From an uncultured Bacteroidota bacterium (GTDB lineage Bacteria > Bacteroidota > Rhodothermia > Rhodothermales > Salinibacteraceae): a stretch of 34,011 bases of DNA. Under the pieces are notes generated by a model. It did no database searches. It saw only the letters and a list, made by a program, of their open reading frames with translations, and was not told the origin of the DNA. Positions 1-8,139 of the stretch are shown one piece after another. Position 1 is the first letter of the stretch; each line of letters starts with the position of its first letter. The position numbers and the translations under genes are program-made. Location: contig CAKZLV010000039.1 in assembly GCA_937127285.1 (NCBI GenBank), positions 1-34,011 of the forward strand, read 5' to 3'.

Positions 1-849
1 GCCGACCTGATCGACGACCTGGGGGGAACCCAGCGCTACGGCGCGGAGGTCGATGAGATCCTGGTCTCCGGCCGCGGCCGCGCCGAGGGCGTGCGGCTCA
101 CCTCCGGCGAAACGATCGAGGCGGACCTCGTCGTCTCCAATGCCGACGTCGGCTGGACGTACCGCCACCTGATCGACGCGAAGCACCGCACCACCTGGAC
201 GGACCGGCGCGTCGAGTCGATGGACTACTCGATGAGCCTCTTCGTCTGGTACTTCGGCACCGACCGCATCTACGACGACGTCGAGCACCACACGATCTTG
301 ATGGGCCCGCGCTACCGCGGCCTGCTGGAGGACATCTTCGAGCGGAAGGACCTGGCCGACGACTTCAGCCTCTACCTGCACCGCCCGACGAAGACCGACG
401 CGTCGATGGCGCCGGCGGGGCACGACGCCTTCTACGTTCTCTCGCCGGTTCCGCACCTGGAGAGCGGGACCGACTGGCGGGCGGAGGCGGAGCCCTACCG
501 GCAGAAGGTGGAGGACTACCTGTCGGAGACGATCCTGCCGGACCTGGGGGACCGTCTCGTCACGAGCCGCATGCTGACGCCGCGAGAGTTCAAGACCGAC
601 TACAAGAGCCTGAAGGGAGCGGCGTTCAGCGTCGAGCCGCGGCTGACGCAGAGCGCGTGGTTTCGCCCGCACAACGAGAGCGAGGACGTGGAGGGCCTCT
701 ACTTCGTCGGGGCCGGGACGCACCCGGGAGCGGGGATGCCGGGCGTGATCTCGTCGGCGCGGGTGCTGGACACGGTGGTGCCGGACCCGCAGGACCTGTC
801 GCCGCGCGGATCAAAGGAGCCGGCGATGACGGCCTCGGTTCGGGATTAA
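1..849 (+). CDS. crtI: Phytoene desaturase (CrtI family), 3' part
   Basis: The reading frame is open from the first base of the window, so the ORF-track start at 91 is only an internal GTG and the true start lies upstream. About 282 C-terminal residues are visible. The C-terminus carries the CrtI-type ending 'GAGTHPGAGMPGVISSARVLD', the FAD-contacting region of bacterial carotenoid desaturases. Upstream are 'VVSNADVGWTYRHL' and 'MSLFVWYFGTDR', also typical of the family. Known family role: FAD-dependent desaturation of phytoene towards lycopene or related carotenoids at the membrane. The exact substrate (phytoene, neurosporene or a later carotenoid) cannot be read from this part, so the gene could be a CrtI paralogue such as CrtD. 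No other carotenoid gene is in view downstream. Confidence 0.9.
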   Translation, partial: ADLIDDLGGTQRYGAEVDEILVSGRGRAEGVRLTSGETIEADLVVSNADVGWTYRHLIDAKHRTTWTDRRVESMDYSMSLFVWYFGTDRIYDDVEHHTILMGPRYRGLLEDIFERKDLADDFSLYLHRPTKTDASMAPAGHDAFYVLSPVPHLESGTDWRAEAEPYRQKVEDYLSETILPDLGDRLVTSRMLTPREFKTDYKSLKGAAFSVEPRLTQSAWFRPHNESEDVEGLYFVGAGTHPGAGMPGVISSARVLDTVVPDPQDLSPRGSKEPAMTASVRD

Positions 850-1083
850 GCCGCCGGTGAACGAGGGTGTGAGCCGATAGGTCCCGTCTGTGCTATCCGA
901 TTCTACCGACCTCGGGTGCGCCGGCAACTTTCGGTGGATGAAGTCATCTATCTAGTGCCCGTCCGTCTCCCGCCACGTTCTGCGCCGGCGGCCTGAGGTT
1001 GGAGGTCGGAAGACCTCCCGCCGGGCCGACGTCGACCGTGATCGCGCGGCGGCTGTCTGCCGGTCTGCGGAGGAGAACAGCGT

Positions 1084-1386
1084 GTGCGCGTGAGACCCCG
1101 TCCACTGGTCCGCCCGAGCCCGCCGTCCCCCATGCCTCTTATCGACTACGACCTGCACCCCGTCGCTCTCGCCTTCGGCATCTTCTGCTTTCTCCTCACA
1201 TCGGCCCTCATCGCCGCCGTTGTATACATCGGAACGAGCGACGGCGAGCCGACCCCCTCTCCGACGTCAACCGGCGACCCCGGCGACGCACCGCCGTTTC
1301 TTGCCGACGAGTCGCCACCGGTGACGGCAGCGGATGCCCCCGTCGCCGCCGACGCGGACGCCCCGAGAAGGAGCGGGGAAGGGTGA
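1084..1386 (+). CDS. Small single-pass membrane protein, function unknown
   Basis: I do not recognise this 100-residue protein. It has one hydrophobic helix ('ALAFGIFCFLLTSALIAAVVYIG', about residues 28-50) followed by a Pro/Asp/Ala-rich hydrophilic tail of about 50 residues. A GTG start at 1084 is preceded at a good distance by GGAGGAG (1069-1075), a rare clear Shine-Dalgarno in this window. The alternative ATG at 1132 (MPLIDYDLHP) has no such site but gives a more usual N-terminus. It lies 234 bp after the carotenoid gene on the same strand. The 234 bp between hold nothing I recognise. Coding status is likely but not certain, because GC-rich DNA gives many false ORFs; the membrane helix and ribosome site are the main support. 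Confidence 0.55.
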   Translation: MRVRPRPLVRPSPPSPMPLIDYDLHPVALAFGIFCFLLTSALIAAVVYIGTSDGEPTPSPTSTGDPGDAPPFLADESPPVTAADAPVAADADAPRRSGEG

Positions 1387-1691
1387 CGGAATCGTTCCCG
1401 AAGCATCTGGTCTCGAAGCATCTGGTCTCGAAGCATCCGTTCCCGAGACGAAATCGGATCCGGACGGGCGACGGCGGAGGGGAACCGATGGAGATTCATC
1501 GGCTGGGCGTCGCTCCGTTACTTTCTGGTCCGGTCGACGCGCCTTCACTTACTGGCAGTCCGTCCCCCGATGAAGGCCGCACTTCCATCGCGGTGCCGAT
1601 GGCCCGTCGCCTCGCGCGATGACCGACTGCCGGCTGCCGGAGCATCCCTCCGGCCCCGGCCCCGCATTCGTCTCACAATCGACCCTGGTCT
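1387..1691. other. Non-coding spacer with one tandem array
   Basis: These 305 bp between the small membrane protein and the outer-membrane barrel gene hold the 3 x 15 bp array at 1396-1440 and no credible gene. ORFs crossing it (for example 999-1622 +) lack any recognisable protein features and are read as shadows. I see no convincing promoter or terminator. Confidence 0.5.
1396..1440. repeat. Tandem array, 3 x 15 bp
   Basis: Unit is TCTCGAAGCATCTGG with small changes in copies 1 and 3. It begins 9 bp after the stop codon of the upstream small gene. No spacers or flanking cas-like genes, so it is not a CRISPR. Confidence 0.9.
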
Positions 1692-2324
1692 ATGGAACGG
1701 TTTCTCTCTCCTCCCCCTCACTGGGCACCGCTCGCAGCGCTTCTGCTGATCCTCGGCACCGCCCCCGCACAGGCCCAGTTCGGCATCACCGGCGGCCTGA
1801 ACTTCGAATCGACCGACGACATCCGGAACAGTGCCGGCGGCGAGGCGGCCTTTAACAACTCGACCGGCTACCACCTCGGCGTCGTCTACAACCTGGGGAT
1901 CGGCCCGGTTGACATCCGCCCCGGCTTCCTGTACCGCCGGGTGGGAACCTACGAACTGCGGGGGAATGCCCTGGATGGTTCGTTCGACGTGACGGCGTAC
2001 GAGGTCCCGGTCGATCTGCGCTTCACGGTGCTGCCCACGCCGGTCGTCAGTCCGTACCTGTTGGCCGGGCCGCAATTTACGTTCGTGAACGGCGAGGACG
2101 ACTTTGATGATGCCACCGAGGACCTCTCGTTTTCCCTGAACGTCGGTGCCGGTACGGATATCACGCTGCCGGGCCTGCCGATTACCCTGCAGCCGGAGCT
2201 GCGCTACGAGTTTGGCGCGACGAAGTTTATCAAGGACGACTTCGAGATCGGCGGCCAGGACTTCAGTCCGGAGGACTCGCCGCGCTTCAGTGCCTTCAGC
2301 GTGCGTCTCACGGTCTTGTTCTAG
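1692..2324 (+). CDS. Outer membrane beta-barrel protein (porin-like)
   Basis: A 210-residue protein with an N-terminal signal peptide ('PLAALLLILGTAPAQAQ', cleavage likely after AQA at about residue 28). The mature part has alternating hydrophobic/polar strands and begins 'FGITGGLNFES', as in the outer-membrane beta-barrel family of Bacteroidota (PF13568/PF13505 type). The last residues, 'RFSAFSVRLTVLF', form a typical C-terminal strand ending in Phe, the signal used for outer-membrane insertion. Size and strand pattern fit a small eight-stranded barrel. Specific function (porin, adhesin or structural) cannot be told. A strong hairpin follows the stop codon, and the neighbour gene is convergent, so this gene is probably transcribed alone. 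Confidence 0.8.
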   Translation: MERFLSPPPHWAPLAALLLILGTAPAQAQFGITGGLNFESTDDIRNSAGGEAAFNNSTGYHLGVVYNLGIGPVDIRPGFLYRRVGTYELRGNALDGSFDVTAYEVPVDLRFTVLPTPVVSPYLLAGPQFTFVNGEDDFDDATEDLSFSLNVGAGTDITLPGLPITLQPELRYEFGATKFIKDDFEIGGQDFSPEDSPRFSAFSVRLTVLF

Positions 2325-2367
2325 CCGGCCGCGTCGCACCGCCCGGACTCAATCCGTTGGACCCAAC

Positions 2368-2407
2368 CGACTGCGGGCCGCTCCCTGACCGGGGCGGCCC
2401 GCAGTCG
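2368..2407. terminator. Bidirectional hairpin between convergent genes
   Basis: A perfect 14-bp inverted repeat (CGACTGCGGGCCGC / GCGGCCCGCAGTCG), extended inward by about 3 pairs to leave a 6-nt loop. It lies between the stop codons of the barrel gene (+) and the cell-wall hydrolase gene (-), where a shared terminator is expected. The downstream U-tract is poor on both sides. Confidence 0.7.
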
Positions 2408-2482
2408 TTCGTGCAGGGCAAAGCGGAGCGGGACGATAGAAACCACCGCCCCCGGCACGTCGCATCGGGCGTCGCATCCGGC

Positions 2483-3178
2483 CTACGAAATCTTTTCGTA
2501 GAAGCGGAAACGGCGGGCGTCGATCGTGTAGTTCCAGCCGGGGGATACGTTCTCCCGGTCCTCCGCCCAGAACGGAAACCGGTGTCCGGCCATCGACTGC
2601 TGGCTGAAGAAGTGGCGCGTTTTCACCGAGAACGGCCGATAGGCCGGATCGGCGTGCCGGACGTAATGGGCGATGCTGATGGCCCGCTGCCACCCCGGCA
2701 GCTGCATGTCCGGCGTCAGGCTGCGGTAGAACTGGCGCTTCGAAGAACCGGGATTGAACGCGCTGAACTGGTACGGGTCCAGGACGACCCCTCGGTAGGT
2801 GGTCTGGCCCCGGTAGTTGGTTTCCACGCGGTTGCGAACCACCCAGGCGACGAGTTCCTGCTCGTGCGGCTTCTTGGTTTCCGAATAAATGGCCCGAGCC
2901 AGCCACAGGGTCGGCGCCTCGATGCGCGGAAGAAGCGATGCAGGCTCCGATGCCGTGTACTGCGGACGCCCGTATACGGCGCTGAGCAGTTCGAAGTGTG
3001 TGCTGGAGGTGTCGACCTGCACGGACGCCTCGTTCGTCGACCCGATGATCGAGTGGACGAACGACGGGGAGCGCCCGTCTGTCGGCGACGGCGAGGCGCT
3101 GTCGAGCGTCACCTGGGCCGCCGTGAGAACCACGGCTGCTCCGATCGAGACACACACCATTGTAGCGCGTGTATTCAT
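2483..3178 (-). CDS. Secreted cell-wall hydrolase, SleB/Hydrolase_2-like
   Basis: The region 'LWLARAIYSETKKPHEQELVAWVVRNRVE' followed by 'GVVLDPYQFSAFN' matches the SleB/CwlJ hydrolase family (PF07486), which cuts peptidoglycan glycan strands; the Glu of 'AIYSET' is the likely catalytic residue. I chose the ATG at 3178 because it starts a normal signal sequence ('MNTRATMVCVSIGAAVVLTAAQ'). The ORF track start at 3304 would add 42 polar residues in front. Product is about 231 residues. The middle, about residues 25-95, is a linker without clear features; the C-terminal part is rich in Arg and aromatics. Role is inferred as envelope or wall remodelling, since spore germination is not expected here. 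It converges with the barrel gene and is divergent from pdxB. Confidence 0.75.
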   Translation of the reverse strand: MNTRATMVCVSIGAAVVLTAAQVTLDSASPSPTDGRSPSFVHSIIGSTNEASVQVDTSSTHFELLSAVYGRPQYTASEPASLLPRIEAPTLWLARAIYSETKKPHEQELVAWVVRNRVETNYRGQTTYRGVVLDPYQFSAFNPGSSKRQFYRSLTPDMQLPGWQRAISIAHYVRHADPAYRPFSVKTRHFFSQQSMAGHRFPFWAEDRENVSPGWNYTIDARRFRFYEKIS

Positions 3179-3523
3179 GTTTGGTACTCGGCTGTTCGGA
3201 ATCCAATGATTTGCGTGTCCAGAAGCGACATCAATCGAGCTGGAATCAGTCGCGAATCGCAGAAGAGAAACGAAATGAATCGTTGACTCCGCCCTCTTGG
3301 ACATGCTGAACCGGTCAACGAGCGGTGTGGGGGGAGGTTTCCTTGAATGATTGGCCGTAAATGTAACAAGAACAGAGTTTGTCCGGACTGCGATGCTTCT
3401 TAATGTGTGTTTGGACTCGTATTGACCCCGCGTTCATCAACGTGATCAAACGGATATCAGACGGTTTTTGAGCGTATATCCATTGTCCTTCCCTTCACAA
3501 CGTCCTGCCAGCGACCTGCCTCT
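3179..3523. other. Divergent intergenic region upstream of the hydrolase gene and pdxB
   Basis: This 345-bp region is clearly more AT-rich than the rest of the window and separates divergent genes, so it should hold promoters in both directions. One weak candidate is listed at 3379-3406. No operator-like palindrome and no small gene were recognised. Confidence 0.5.
3379..3406 (+). promoter_or_regulatory. Candidate promoter for pdxB
   Basis: TTGTCC, 16 bp, then TAATGT, about 118 bp before the pdxB start codon in an AT-rich stretch. The match to a primary-sigma promoter is loose, and TTTG-type Bacteroidota elements occur nearby, so the exact site is uncertain. Confidence 0.25.
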
Positions 3524-4711
3524 ATGGCCGAAGACCGAATCATCTGTGCCGATCAAAACATCCCGCACGTCGAAGACGCCTTCAGTCGCTTCGGGACGGT
3601 GCGGACGCTTCCCGGCCGCGAGATCTCGCCGGATGCCGTTCAAGACGTAGATGTACTTCTCGTCCGCAGTGTTACACGGGTCGATTCGGCTCTTCTGAAA
3701 GACTCCTGCGTTCGGTTTGTGGGATCGGCCACAATCGGGACCGATCACGTCGATCGACAGGCGCTGCAAGACCGAGAGATCGCGTTTGCCCACGCGCCGG
3801 GCTCCAATGCCGACTCCGTGGCCGACTACGTGATTGCCGCCCTTCTTCACGTAGCCGTTCGGAGAGGGGTGTCCATCTCAGATTGCACAATCGGCATTGT
3901 CGGGTGCGGAAACATTGGGGGACGGCTTGCCCGTCGTCTTCCAAACCTCGGAGCAGCAGTGCTCCTTAACGACCCTCCTCGCCGCATGCAGGGAGATGCG
4001 CCCTCGGCGATCGGCTCTTCGTTTCGCCCCCTGAGTGAATTGCTGGATGCGGCGGACGTGATTACCCTCCACACACCGCTGACAACGGACGGACCGCACC
4101 CGACCCATCATCTCTTCGACGCCGACACGATCGCGGCCATGAACCCAGGAGCCTGGCTCATCAACACGTCGCGGGGAGCGGTGGTCGACAACCGGGCGCT
4201 CGTCCGCGCCCTCGACGACGGACCCGTTCAGGCGACGATCCTCGACGTGTGGGAGGAGGAGCCGTCGCCGCACCCGCAGTGGATCCGTCGGTCCGACGTC
4301 GCCACGCCCCACATTGCCGGATACGCCCGCGACGGCAAGCTGCGCGGGACGAAAATGCTCTACGATGCGTTCTGCCGGTTTCAGGGCGTGTCGCCCGTGT
4401 GGACGCCCGACGACGCCCTGCAGCCCGAGTCTCCCGACGCGCTCCGGTGCACCCCTCCCGACGGCTCGCTGCCGCCGACGGACTACCTGGACGCGCTGGC
4501 CGCCCAGATGGTCGACATCGAGGGAGATGATGCCCGCTTCCGAAGGGTTTTAGAAGTCCCTGCGGAGGACCGGGGCAACTACTTCAGCACCTTGCGAAAG
4601 ACGTATCCCGAGCGCCGGGAGATGCAGCAGCATCGCATCCCGGCCGCCGCCGTGCCCCACCGGTTCGCGGCGGCAGTGGAGAAGGGGCTCGCAGTATCCC
4701 TCGCACCGTGA
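3524..4711 (+). CDS. pdxB: 4-phosphoerythronate dehydrogenase PdxB
   Basis: A 395-residue member of the D-2-hydroxyacid dehydrogenase family. It oxidises 4-phosphoerythronate with NAD in the DXP-dependent pyridoxal phosphate pathway. Visible features are the PdxB-type start 'IICADQNIPHVEDAFSRFG', 'LLVRSVTRV', 'FVGSATIGTDHVD' (about 66-77), the Rossmann motif GCGNIG (127-132), 'INTSRGAVVD' with catalytic Arg217, 'LDVWEEEP', and His263 in 'PHIAGY'. The C-terminal 100 or so residues ('DYLDALAAQMVDIEGDDARFRRVL') match the PdxB dimerisation domain (DUF3410), which separates it from SerA-like relatives. Length fits the family (about 380). The start ATG has no clear Shine-Dalgarno. It converges on era and pdxJ; PdxJ acts later in the same pathway. 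Confidence 0.93.
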   Translation: MAEDRIICADQNIPHVEDAFSRFGTVRTLPGREISPDAVQDVDVLLVRSVTRVDSALLKDSCVRFVGSATIGTDHVDRQALQDREIAFAHAPGSNADSVADYVIAALLHVAVRRGVSISDCTIGIVGCGNIGGRLARRLPNLGAAVLLNDPPRRMQGDAPSAIGSSFRPLSELLDAADVITLHTPLTTDGPHPTHHLFDADTIAAMNPGAWLINTSRGAVVDNRALVRALDDGPVQATILDVWEEEPSPHPQWIRRSDVATPHIAGYARDGKLRGTKMLYDAFCRFQGVSPVWTPDDALQPESPDALRCTPPDGSLPPTDYLDALAAQMVDIEGDDARFRRVLEVPAEDRGNYFSTLRKTYPERREMQQHRIPAAAVPHRFAAAVEKGLAVSLAP

Positions 4712-4887
4712 CGCGACCGCACGGGATGCCGCCGGACGTGGCCGGACGGAACGCGACCGCACGGGATGCCGCTGACGAGATGCTACTGACGAGATGCTGC
4801 TGACGAGATGCTGATTGCGGCCCCGCGGTGCGTTCCGGAGCGCGGGTGAGGCCGTCTCGCCCGTTGGCCCGGTTCGCCCGTTGGCCC
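4711..4887. repeat. Cluster of short direct repeats after pdxB
   Basis: Three repeat types lie in the 182-bp convergent spacer. A 22-bp direct repeat (ACGCGACCGCACGGGATGCCGC) occurs at 4711-4732 and 4751-4772, and its first base is the last base of the pdxB stop codon. Next are three 14-bp copies of CTGACGAGATGCTG at 4772-4813. Then TCGCCCGTTGGCCC occurs twice at 4857-4887 with a 17-bp period. Confidence 0.85.
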
Positions 4888-4893
4888 CGACGG

Positions 4894-6018
4894 CTATCTC
4901 CGGTAGCCGTAGGAGCGAAGGAAGGACTCTCGGTCCCGCCAGTCCTCCCGCACCTTCACGTGTAGGTTCAAGTAGACGGGGCGTTGTACGAACGCCTCAA
5001 TGTCCTCGCGCGCGGCCGTTCCGAGGGCCTTCAACGCTCGGCCGCCCTTGCCGATCAAGATCCCTTTGTGCGACTTGCGCATCACCACGATCTCGGCGTC
5101 GATGTAGTCCTTTTCGTCGCCGTCCCGCTCCTCGTACTGCACGATGTTGACCTGCACAGAGTACGGGATCTCCTCGTGGTACTGCTGAAACGCTTTCTCG
5201 CGGATGATCTCCGCCACGAAGAAGCGCTCCGGATGCTCGCTGACCATCTCCTTCGGGTAAAACGGCGGCCCCTTCGGCATAGCCTCCACGATCAGGTCGA
5301 CGAGCGTGTCGACGTTCTGGCCGTTCAGGGCGGAGGTGGGCACGATCTCGTCGAAGGCCCGAAGGTCTTGATAGGACTCCACAAGCGGCAGCGCCTGCTC
5401 CTGCGGGATCAGGTCCATCTTGGTGAGTACGAGAAACGCCTGTTTCTGCCCGGCCTGCTCCAGGCTGAAGGTGTCCGGCTGCTCCTGCGTCGCTTCGTGA
5501 AGAAACAACAGAAGGTCGGCGTCGCGCACCGCGCCCTCGACCTGTCCCATCATGGCCTCGTGCAGGCGGTAGCGCGGCTTGATGATCCCGGGGGTGTCGA
5601 GGAAAACGACCTGATGGTCGGGCCCGGAATGAATGCCGATCACGCGGTTGCGCGTGGTCTGCGGCTTCCGCGTCACGATCGACAGCTTCTGACCGAGCAT
5701 CGCGTTCATGAGGGTCGACTTGCCCACGTTGGGCTTGCCGATGATGGCGACGTACCCGCTCCGGTGATCGTCCGGGACGTCCTCATAGAACGGCGTGCCG
5801 CCCTCGGACGCATCGCCGAGCACGTCGCCGGGGTCCTCCGGTTCCGAAAACGGGTCGCCGGCGAGAGGATCCGTCGCCTCGCGCGACGGCGCCTCGGAAT
5901 CGGGCGACGGCGCTTCGGAAGGAGAAGTCTCGGAAGGAGAGGTCGCGTCGGAGGACGCATCGGGAACGGAGGGCCCGGCGTCGCTGGAAGACGGGGCGGG
6001 ACGGGAATCGGAGGGCAT
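4894..6018 (-). CDS. era: GTPase Era with acidic N-terminal extension
   Basis: Era is a GTPase that binds 16S rRNA and assists maturation of the 30S subunit. All GTPase motifs are present: G1 'GKPNVGKST' (about residue 94), the 'KPQTTRNRVIGI' switch, G3 'DTPG', G4 'TKMD' and G5 'SALNG'. The C-terminal KH domain contains 'IGKGGRALKALG' and ends 'SYGYRR'. The ATG at 6018 is chosen because the longer ORF (to 6273) would run deep into pdxJ. Even so, about 90 residues precede the G domain where usual Era has under 10; they are Ser/Pro/Asp/Glu-rich and contain short in-frame repeats. It lies 97 bp after pdxJ on the same strand, so the two may be cotranscribed. Confidence 0.93.
   Translation of the reverse strand: MPSDSRPAPSSSDAGPSVPDASSDATSPSETSPSEAPSPDSEAPSREATDPLAGDPFSEPEDPGDVLGDASEGGTPFYEDVPDDHRSGYVAIIGKPNVGKSTLMNAMLGQKLSIVTRKPQTTRNRVIGIHSGPDHQVVFLDTPGIIKPRYRLHEAMMGQVEGAVRDADLLLFLHEATQEQPDTFSLEQAGQKQAFLVLTKMDLIPQEQALPLVESYQDLRAFDEIVPTSALNGQNVDTLVDLIVEAMPKGPPFYPKEMVSEHPERFFVAEIIREKAFQQYHEEIPYSVQVNIVQYEERDGDEKDYIDAEIVVMRKSHKGILIGKGGRALKALGTAAREDIEAFVQRPVYLNLHVKVREDWRDRESFLRSYGYRR
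5915..5944. repeat. In-frame 2 x 15 bp repeat in the Era extension
   Basis: TCGGAAGGAGAAGTC and TCGGAAGGAGAGGTC side by side. A longer imperfect 21-bp repeat (CGACGGCGCCTCGGAATCGGG type) lies just before. Both keep the reading frame and encode the Ser/Pro/Glu-rich part of the extension. Confidence 0.75.
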
Positions 6019-6115
6019 AACGCGGATCGAGACGGGCAGGATCGAGAATGGGCGGAAAGGGGAAGAGGACGGGCCGTGGAGAGCGCCGACCGGCAGCGGC
6101 TTGCCACCGAACCGC

Positions 6116-6838
6116 TCAGTGCTTGACGACGCCCGCCATGTCGCGCACGGCCGTGTCGAGCCCCGACAGGATGGCGCGGGCCATAACGGCGAAGCCAATC
6201 GAAACCTCGGCGACGTGGGGGACGGTGTTTCGGAAGAGAGCGAAGTTGTTGTAGTCGAGTCCGTGGCCGGCATGGACGCGCAGCCCGGCGCTGTGAGCGG
6301 CCTCGGCCCCGTCGGCTAACCGCTCGGCTTCCCGGTGGCACTCCGCCTCGGTGGTTGCGTTTGCATAGTCGCCGGTGTGCAGCTCGATGGTGTTGGCTCC
6401 GGTTGCAGCGGCGGCGTGAATCTGTTCGGGAACCGGATCGACGAACAGGCTCACCTGCTCGACGCCGGCATCGTACAGCCGGGGAATGACCGTGTCGAGA
6501 CGATCGCGGTTGGCCTCGACGTCCAGTCCGCCCTCGGTGGTCACCTCCTCGCGGCGCTCCGGAACGAGCGTCGCCAGGTCCGGCCCGACGTCGCAGCAGA
6601 TGTCGACCACGTCCGGATCGGTCGACAGTTCGAAGTCCAGCTTTCCCTGAACCGTTTCGGCAAAGAGGTGGACGTCGCGCTCGGTGATGTGGCGCCGGTC
6701 CTCGCGAAGATGAAACACGATCCCGTCCGCGCCGGCCTGCTCGCAGAGAGCGGCGGCATGAACGGGGTCGGGGAAGGTCTCCTGCCGGGCGTTGCGAAGC
6801 GTACCGACGTGGTCGACGTTGATGAGAAGATTGATCAC
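6116..6838 (-). CDS. pdxJ: Pyridoxine 5'-phosphate synthase PdxJ
   Basis: PdxJ condenses 1-deoxyxylulose 5-phosphate with 3-amino-2-oxopropyl phosphate to form pyridoxine 5'-phosphate. Family motifs are clear: 'LLINVDHVGTLRNAR' at the N-terminus, 'GIVFHLREDRRHI', 'FELS', 'GGLDV', 'VSLFVDP', 'IELHTGDYA', 'AGHGLDYNN' and the C-terminal 'VSIGFAVMARAI'. I chose GTG at 6838, giving 240 residues, the usual length. It is preceded by AAGGTG at Shine-Dalgarno distance, and the ORF-track start at 6886 would add 16 non-family residues. PdxB is encoded nearby on the opposite strand, so two steps of de novo vitamin B6 synthesis lie within 3.5 kb. Era follows 97 bp downstream. Confidence 0.94.
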   Translation of the reverse strand: MINLLINVDHVGTLRNARQETFPDPVHAAALCEQAGADGIVFHLREDRRHITERDVHLFAETVQGKLDFELSTDPDVVDICCDVGPDLATLVPERREEVTTEGGLDVEANRDRLDTVIPRLYDAGVEQVSLFVDPVPEQIHAAAATGANTIELHTGDYANATTEAECHREAERLADGAEAAHSAGLRVHAGHGLDYNNFALFRNTVPHVAEVSIGFAVMARAILSGLDTAVRDMAGVVKH

Positions 6839-7583
6839 AGGCACCTTGGGTGGGTGAAGAGAAGCAAGGAGAGGCAGGAACGGCACCGCCGGGATCGGCC
6901 GGGCTCTGCGCGGCGGGAGCGTGTGTGGCGCTGCCGCATGCAGTTCGATGCATCATCCCGTCCGTCTGGACGAGGCGGAGCCGTCGCGGCGAAACGAAGC
7001 GGCGAGAGGAGACCGACCGGGCCCGACCCGATCGGGCCGAGGCCAATCTCAGCCAATCTCTCTCGCCCGTCCCGTCGAACCCCCATCCGCCCTGCATTGT
7101 TTTCGTCCGGGTTTTCGTCCGGGTGTTTTCGTCCGGGTGGTTGGGCTCCGCTGGCGGCGCTTCGGCCGTAGGAGGCGCAGGAGGAACGGCCGTCCGGTGC
7201 GGTCCGGCGGTGCGCCGGGGCCAACCGCGCCGTGTAGGATGCGCTGCGGCCTGCGGCGGTCGCTGCGCCTTCTATCAATTTTTGTTGGAGGGATCGCCGG
7301 TCCACTTTCATCTTCCGGTTGCGATGGGTACATACGAACAAGGCCCTGTCCCGCACGGGGCCGACCCTGCGAAAATCCGACCCGCTCCGCGCACTGCCCC
7401 CGGCCGGGGACGACGTACCGGCGGGCAGCGCTGCTGGTTGCAATTCGCGGGGGTGCAAGCTACCTTCTCGGACGATGTCGCACCGCCTGTGTCCGGGCCA
7501 TCCGTCGCCGGGTACGTCGACCGGACGGGCACGTCCGTCTCCGCTATCAGTCTCTCTCCGTCTCACACGACCGCTACGCGCAC
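6839..7583. other. Long spacer without a recognisable gene
   Basis: These 745 bp between the divergent genes pdxJ and the pseudopilin-like gene carry several ORFs on both strands, but none has family motifs, a signal peptide or a membrane helix. They are rich in Arg, Gly and Pro, as expected of frame shadows in GC-rich DNA. A 12-bp repeat triplet lies at 7100-7137. A short AT-rich patch near 7269-7290 may mark a promoter, but I cannot assign elements. Confidence 0.45.
7100..7137. repeat. Three copies of TTTTCGTCCGGG
   Basis: Perfect 12-bp copies at 7100-7111, 7112-7123 and 7126-7137; the last two are parted by TG. Located in the pdxJ upstream spacer, outside any credible gene. Confidence 0.85.
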
Positions 7584-8045
7584 ATGGCTATTAGCAGCCA
7601 GGGCACTCGGACCGGCATTCAAGTCGGGCTGGGCATTGTGATCCTCGTGCTGGCCTTCTTCCTCTATCGATCGATCACCGAGCCCTACGATCGAATTGAG
7701 CGCCAGCAGAGAATCACCGAGCAGACGAGAGAGCGGATGTCGAAGATTCGGACCGCGCTCATCGACTACGAGCGCGACAGCACCGCCTACCCGGACAGCC
7801 TGCAGGTGCTTCGGCAGCACATCGAGAGCGATTCCATCCTGGCCACCCGCCAGGACAGCGTGTTCGGCGGGCCGGTGAATCTGGACTCGCTGTTCTTCTC
7901 GCCCCGCACCGGCAAATCGTTTCAGTATACGGTGAGCGACACCGGACGGGTCGAGACGTACCTTCTGGAAGACCCGGACACGCAGGACCAGATCGGAACC
8001 CTTTCCGGGGATCCGACCGAGACCAACGTGGCCAGCTGGGAGTAG
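7584..8045 (+). CDS. Membrane-anchored protein with pseudopilin-like region
   Basis: A 153-residue protein starting at the ATG at 7584 ('MAISSQGTRTGIQVG'); the longer ORF upstream is rejected because its extra residues look like shadow coding. It has one N-terminal membrane helix ('VGLGIVILVLAFFLYRSI', about 14-31), then a charged helix ('RQQRITEQTRERMSKIRTALIDYERDSTAYPDSLQVL'). The last part resembles the region of GspG-type pseudopilins where the long helix ends in 'ALxxYxxDxxxYPxxxxxL'. The typical prepilin peptidase site (Gly-Phe-Thr-x-x-Glu) is missing. The rest ('PRTGKSFQYTVSDTGRVETY') may be the small beta part. Function is unknown; the resemblance is by eye and a search could change it. 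A DUF3822-like gene follows 272 bp downstream. Confidence 0.7.
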   Translation: MAISSQGTRTGIQVGLGIVILVLAFFLYRSITEPYDRIERQQRITEQTRERMSKIRTALIDYERDSTAYPDSLQVLRQHIESDSILATRQDSVFGGPVNLDSLFFSPRTGKSFQYTVSDTGRVETYLLEDPDTQDQIGTLSGDPTETNVASWE

Positions 8046-8139
8046 CTCCCGACCCGCCCGGCGGGGCCGTCGGGCGGCCGCACGTCGCGTCAGGAGGGCG
8101 ACTGCCGGGTGCGACGCCTCGGCGGCTCCTCCCAAACGG

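Noticed and set aside
4890-4910. Inverted repeat ACGGCTA / TAGCCGT at the era stop codon
   Set aside because: It lies mostly inside the coding end ('GYRR' plus stop) and has no U-tract; probably chance from the codons.
6835-7566. 243-residue minus-strand ORF upstream of pdxJ
   Set aside because: No motif, signal or membrane helix; Arg/Pro-rich like other shadows, and it spans a repeat triplet.
8054-8077. GC hairpin after the pseudopilin-like gene as terminator
   Set aside because: Only a 7-bp stem and no U-tract; too common in DNA of this composition to call.
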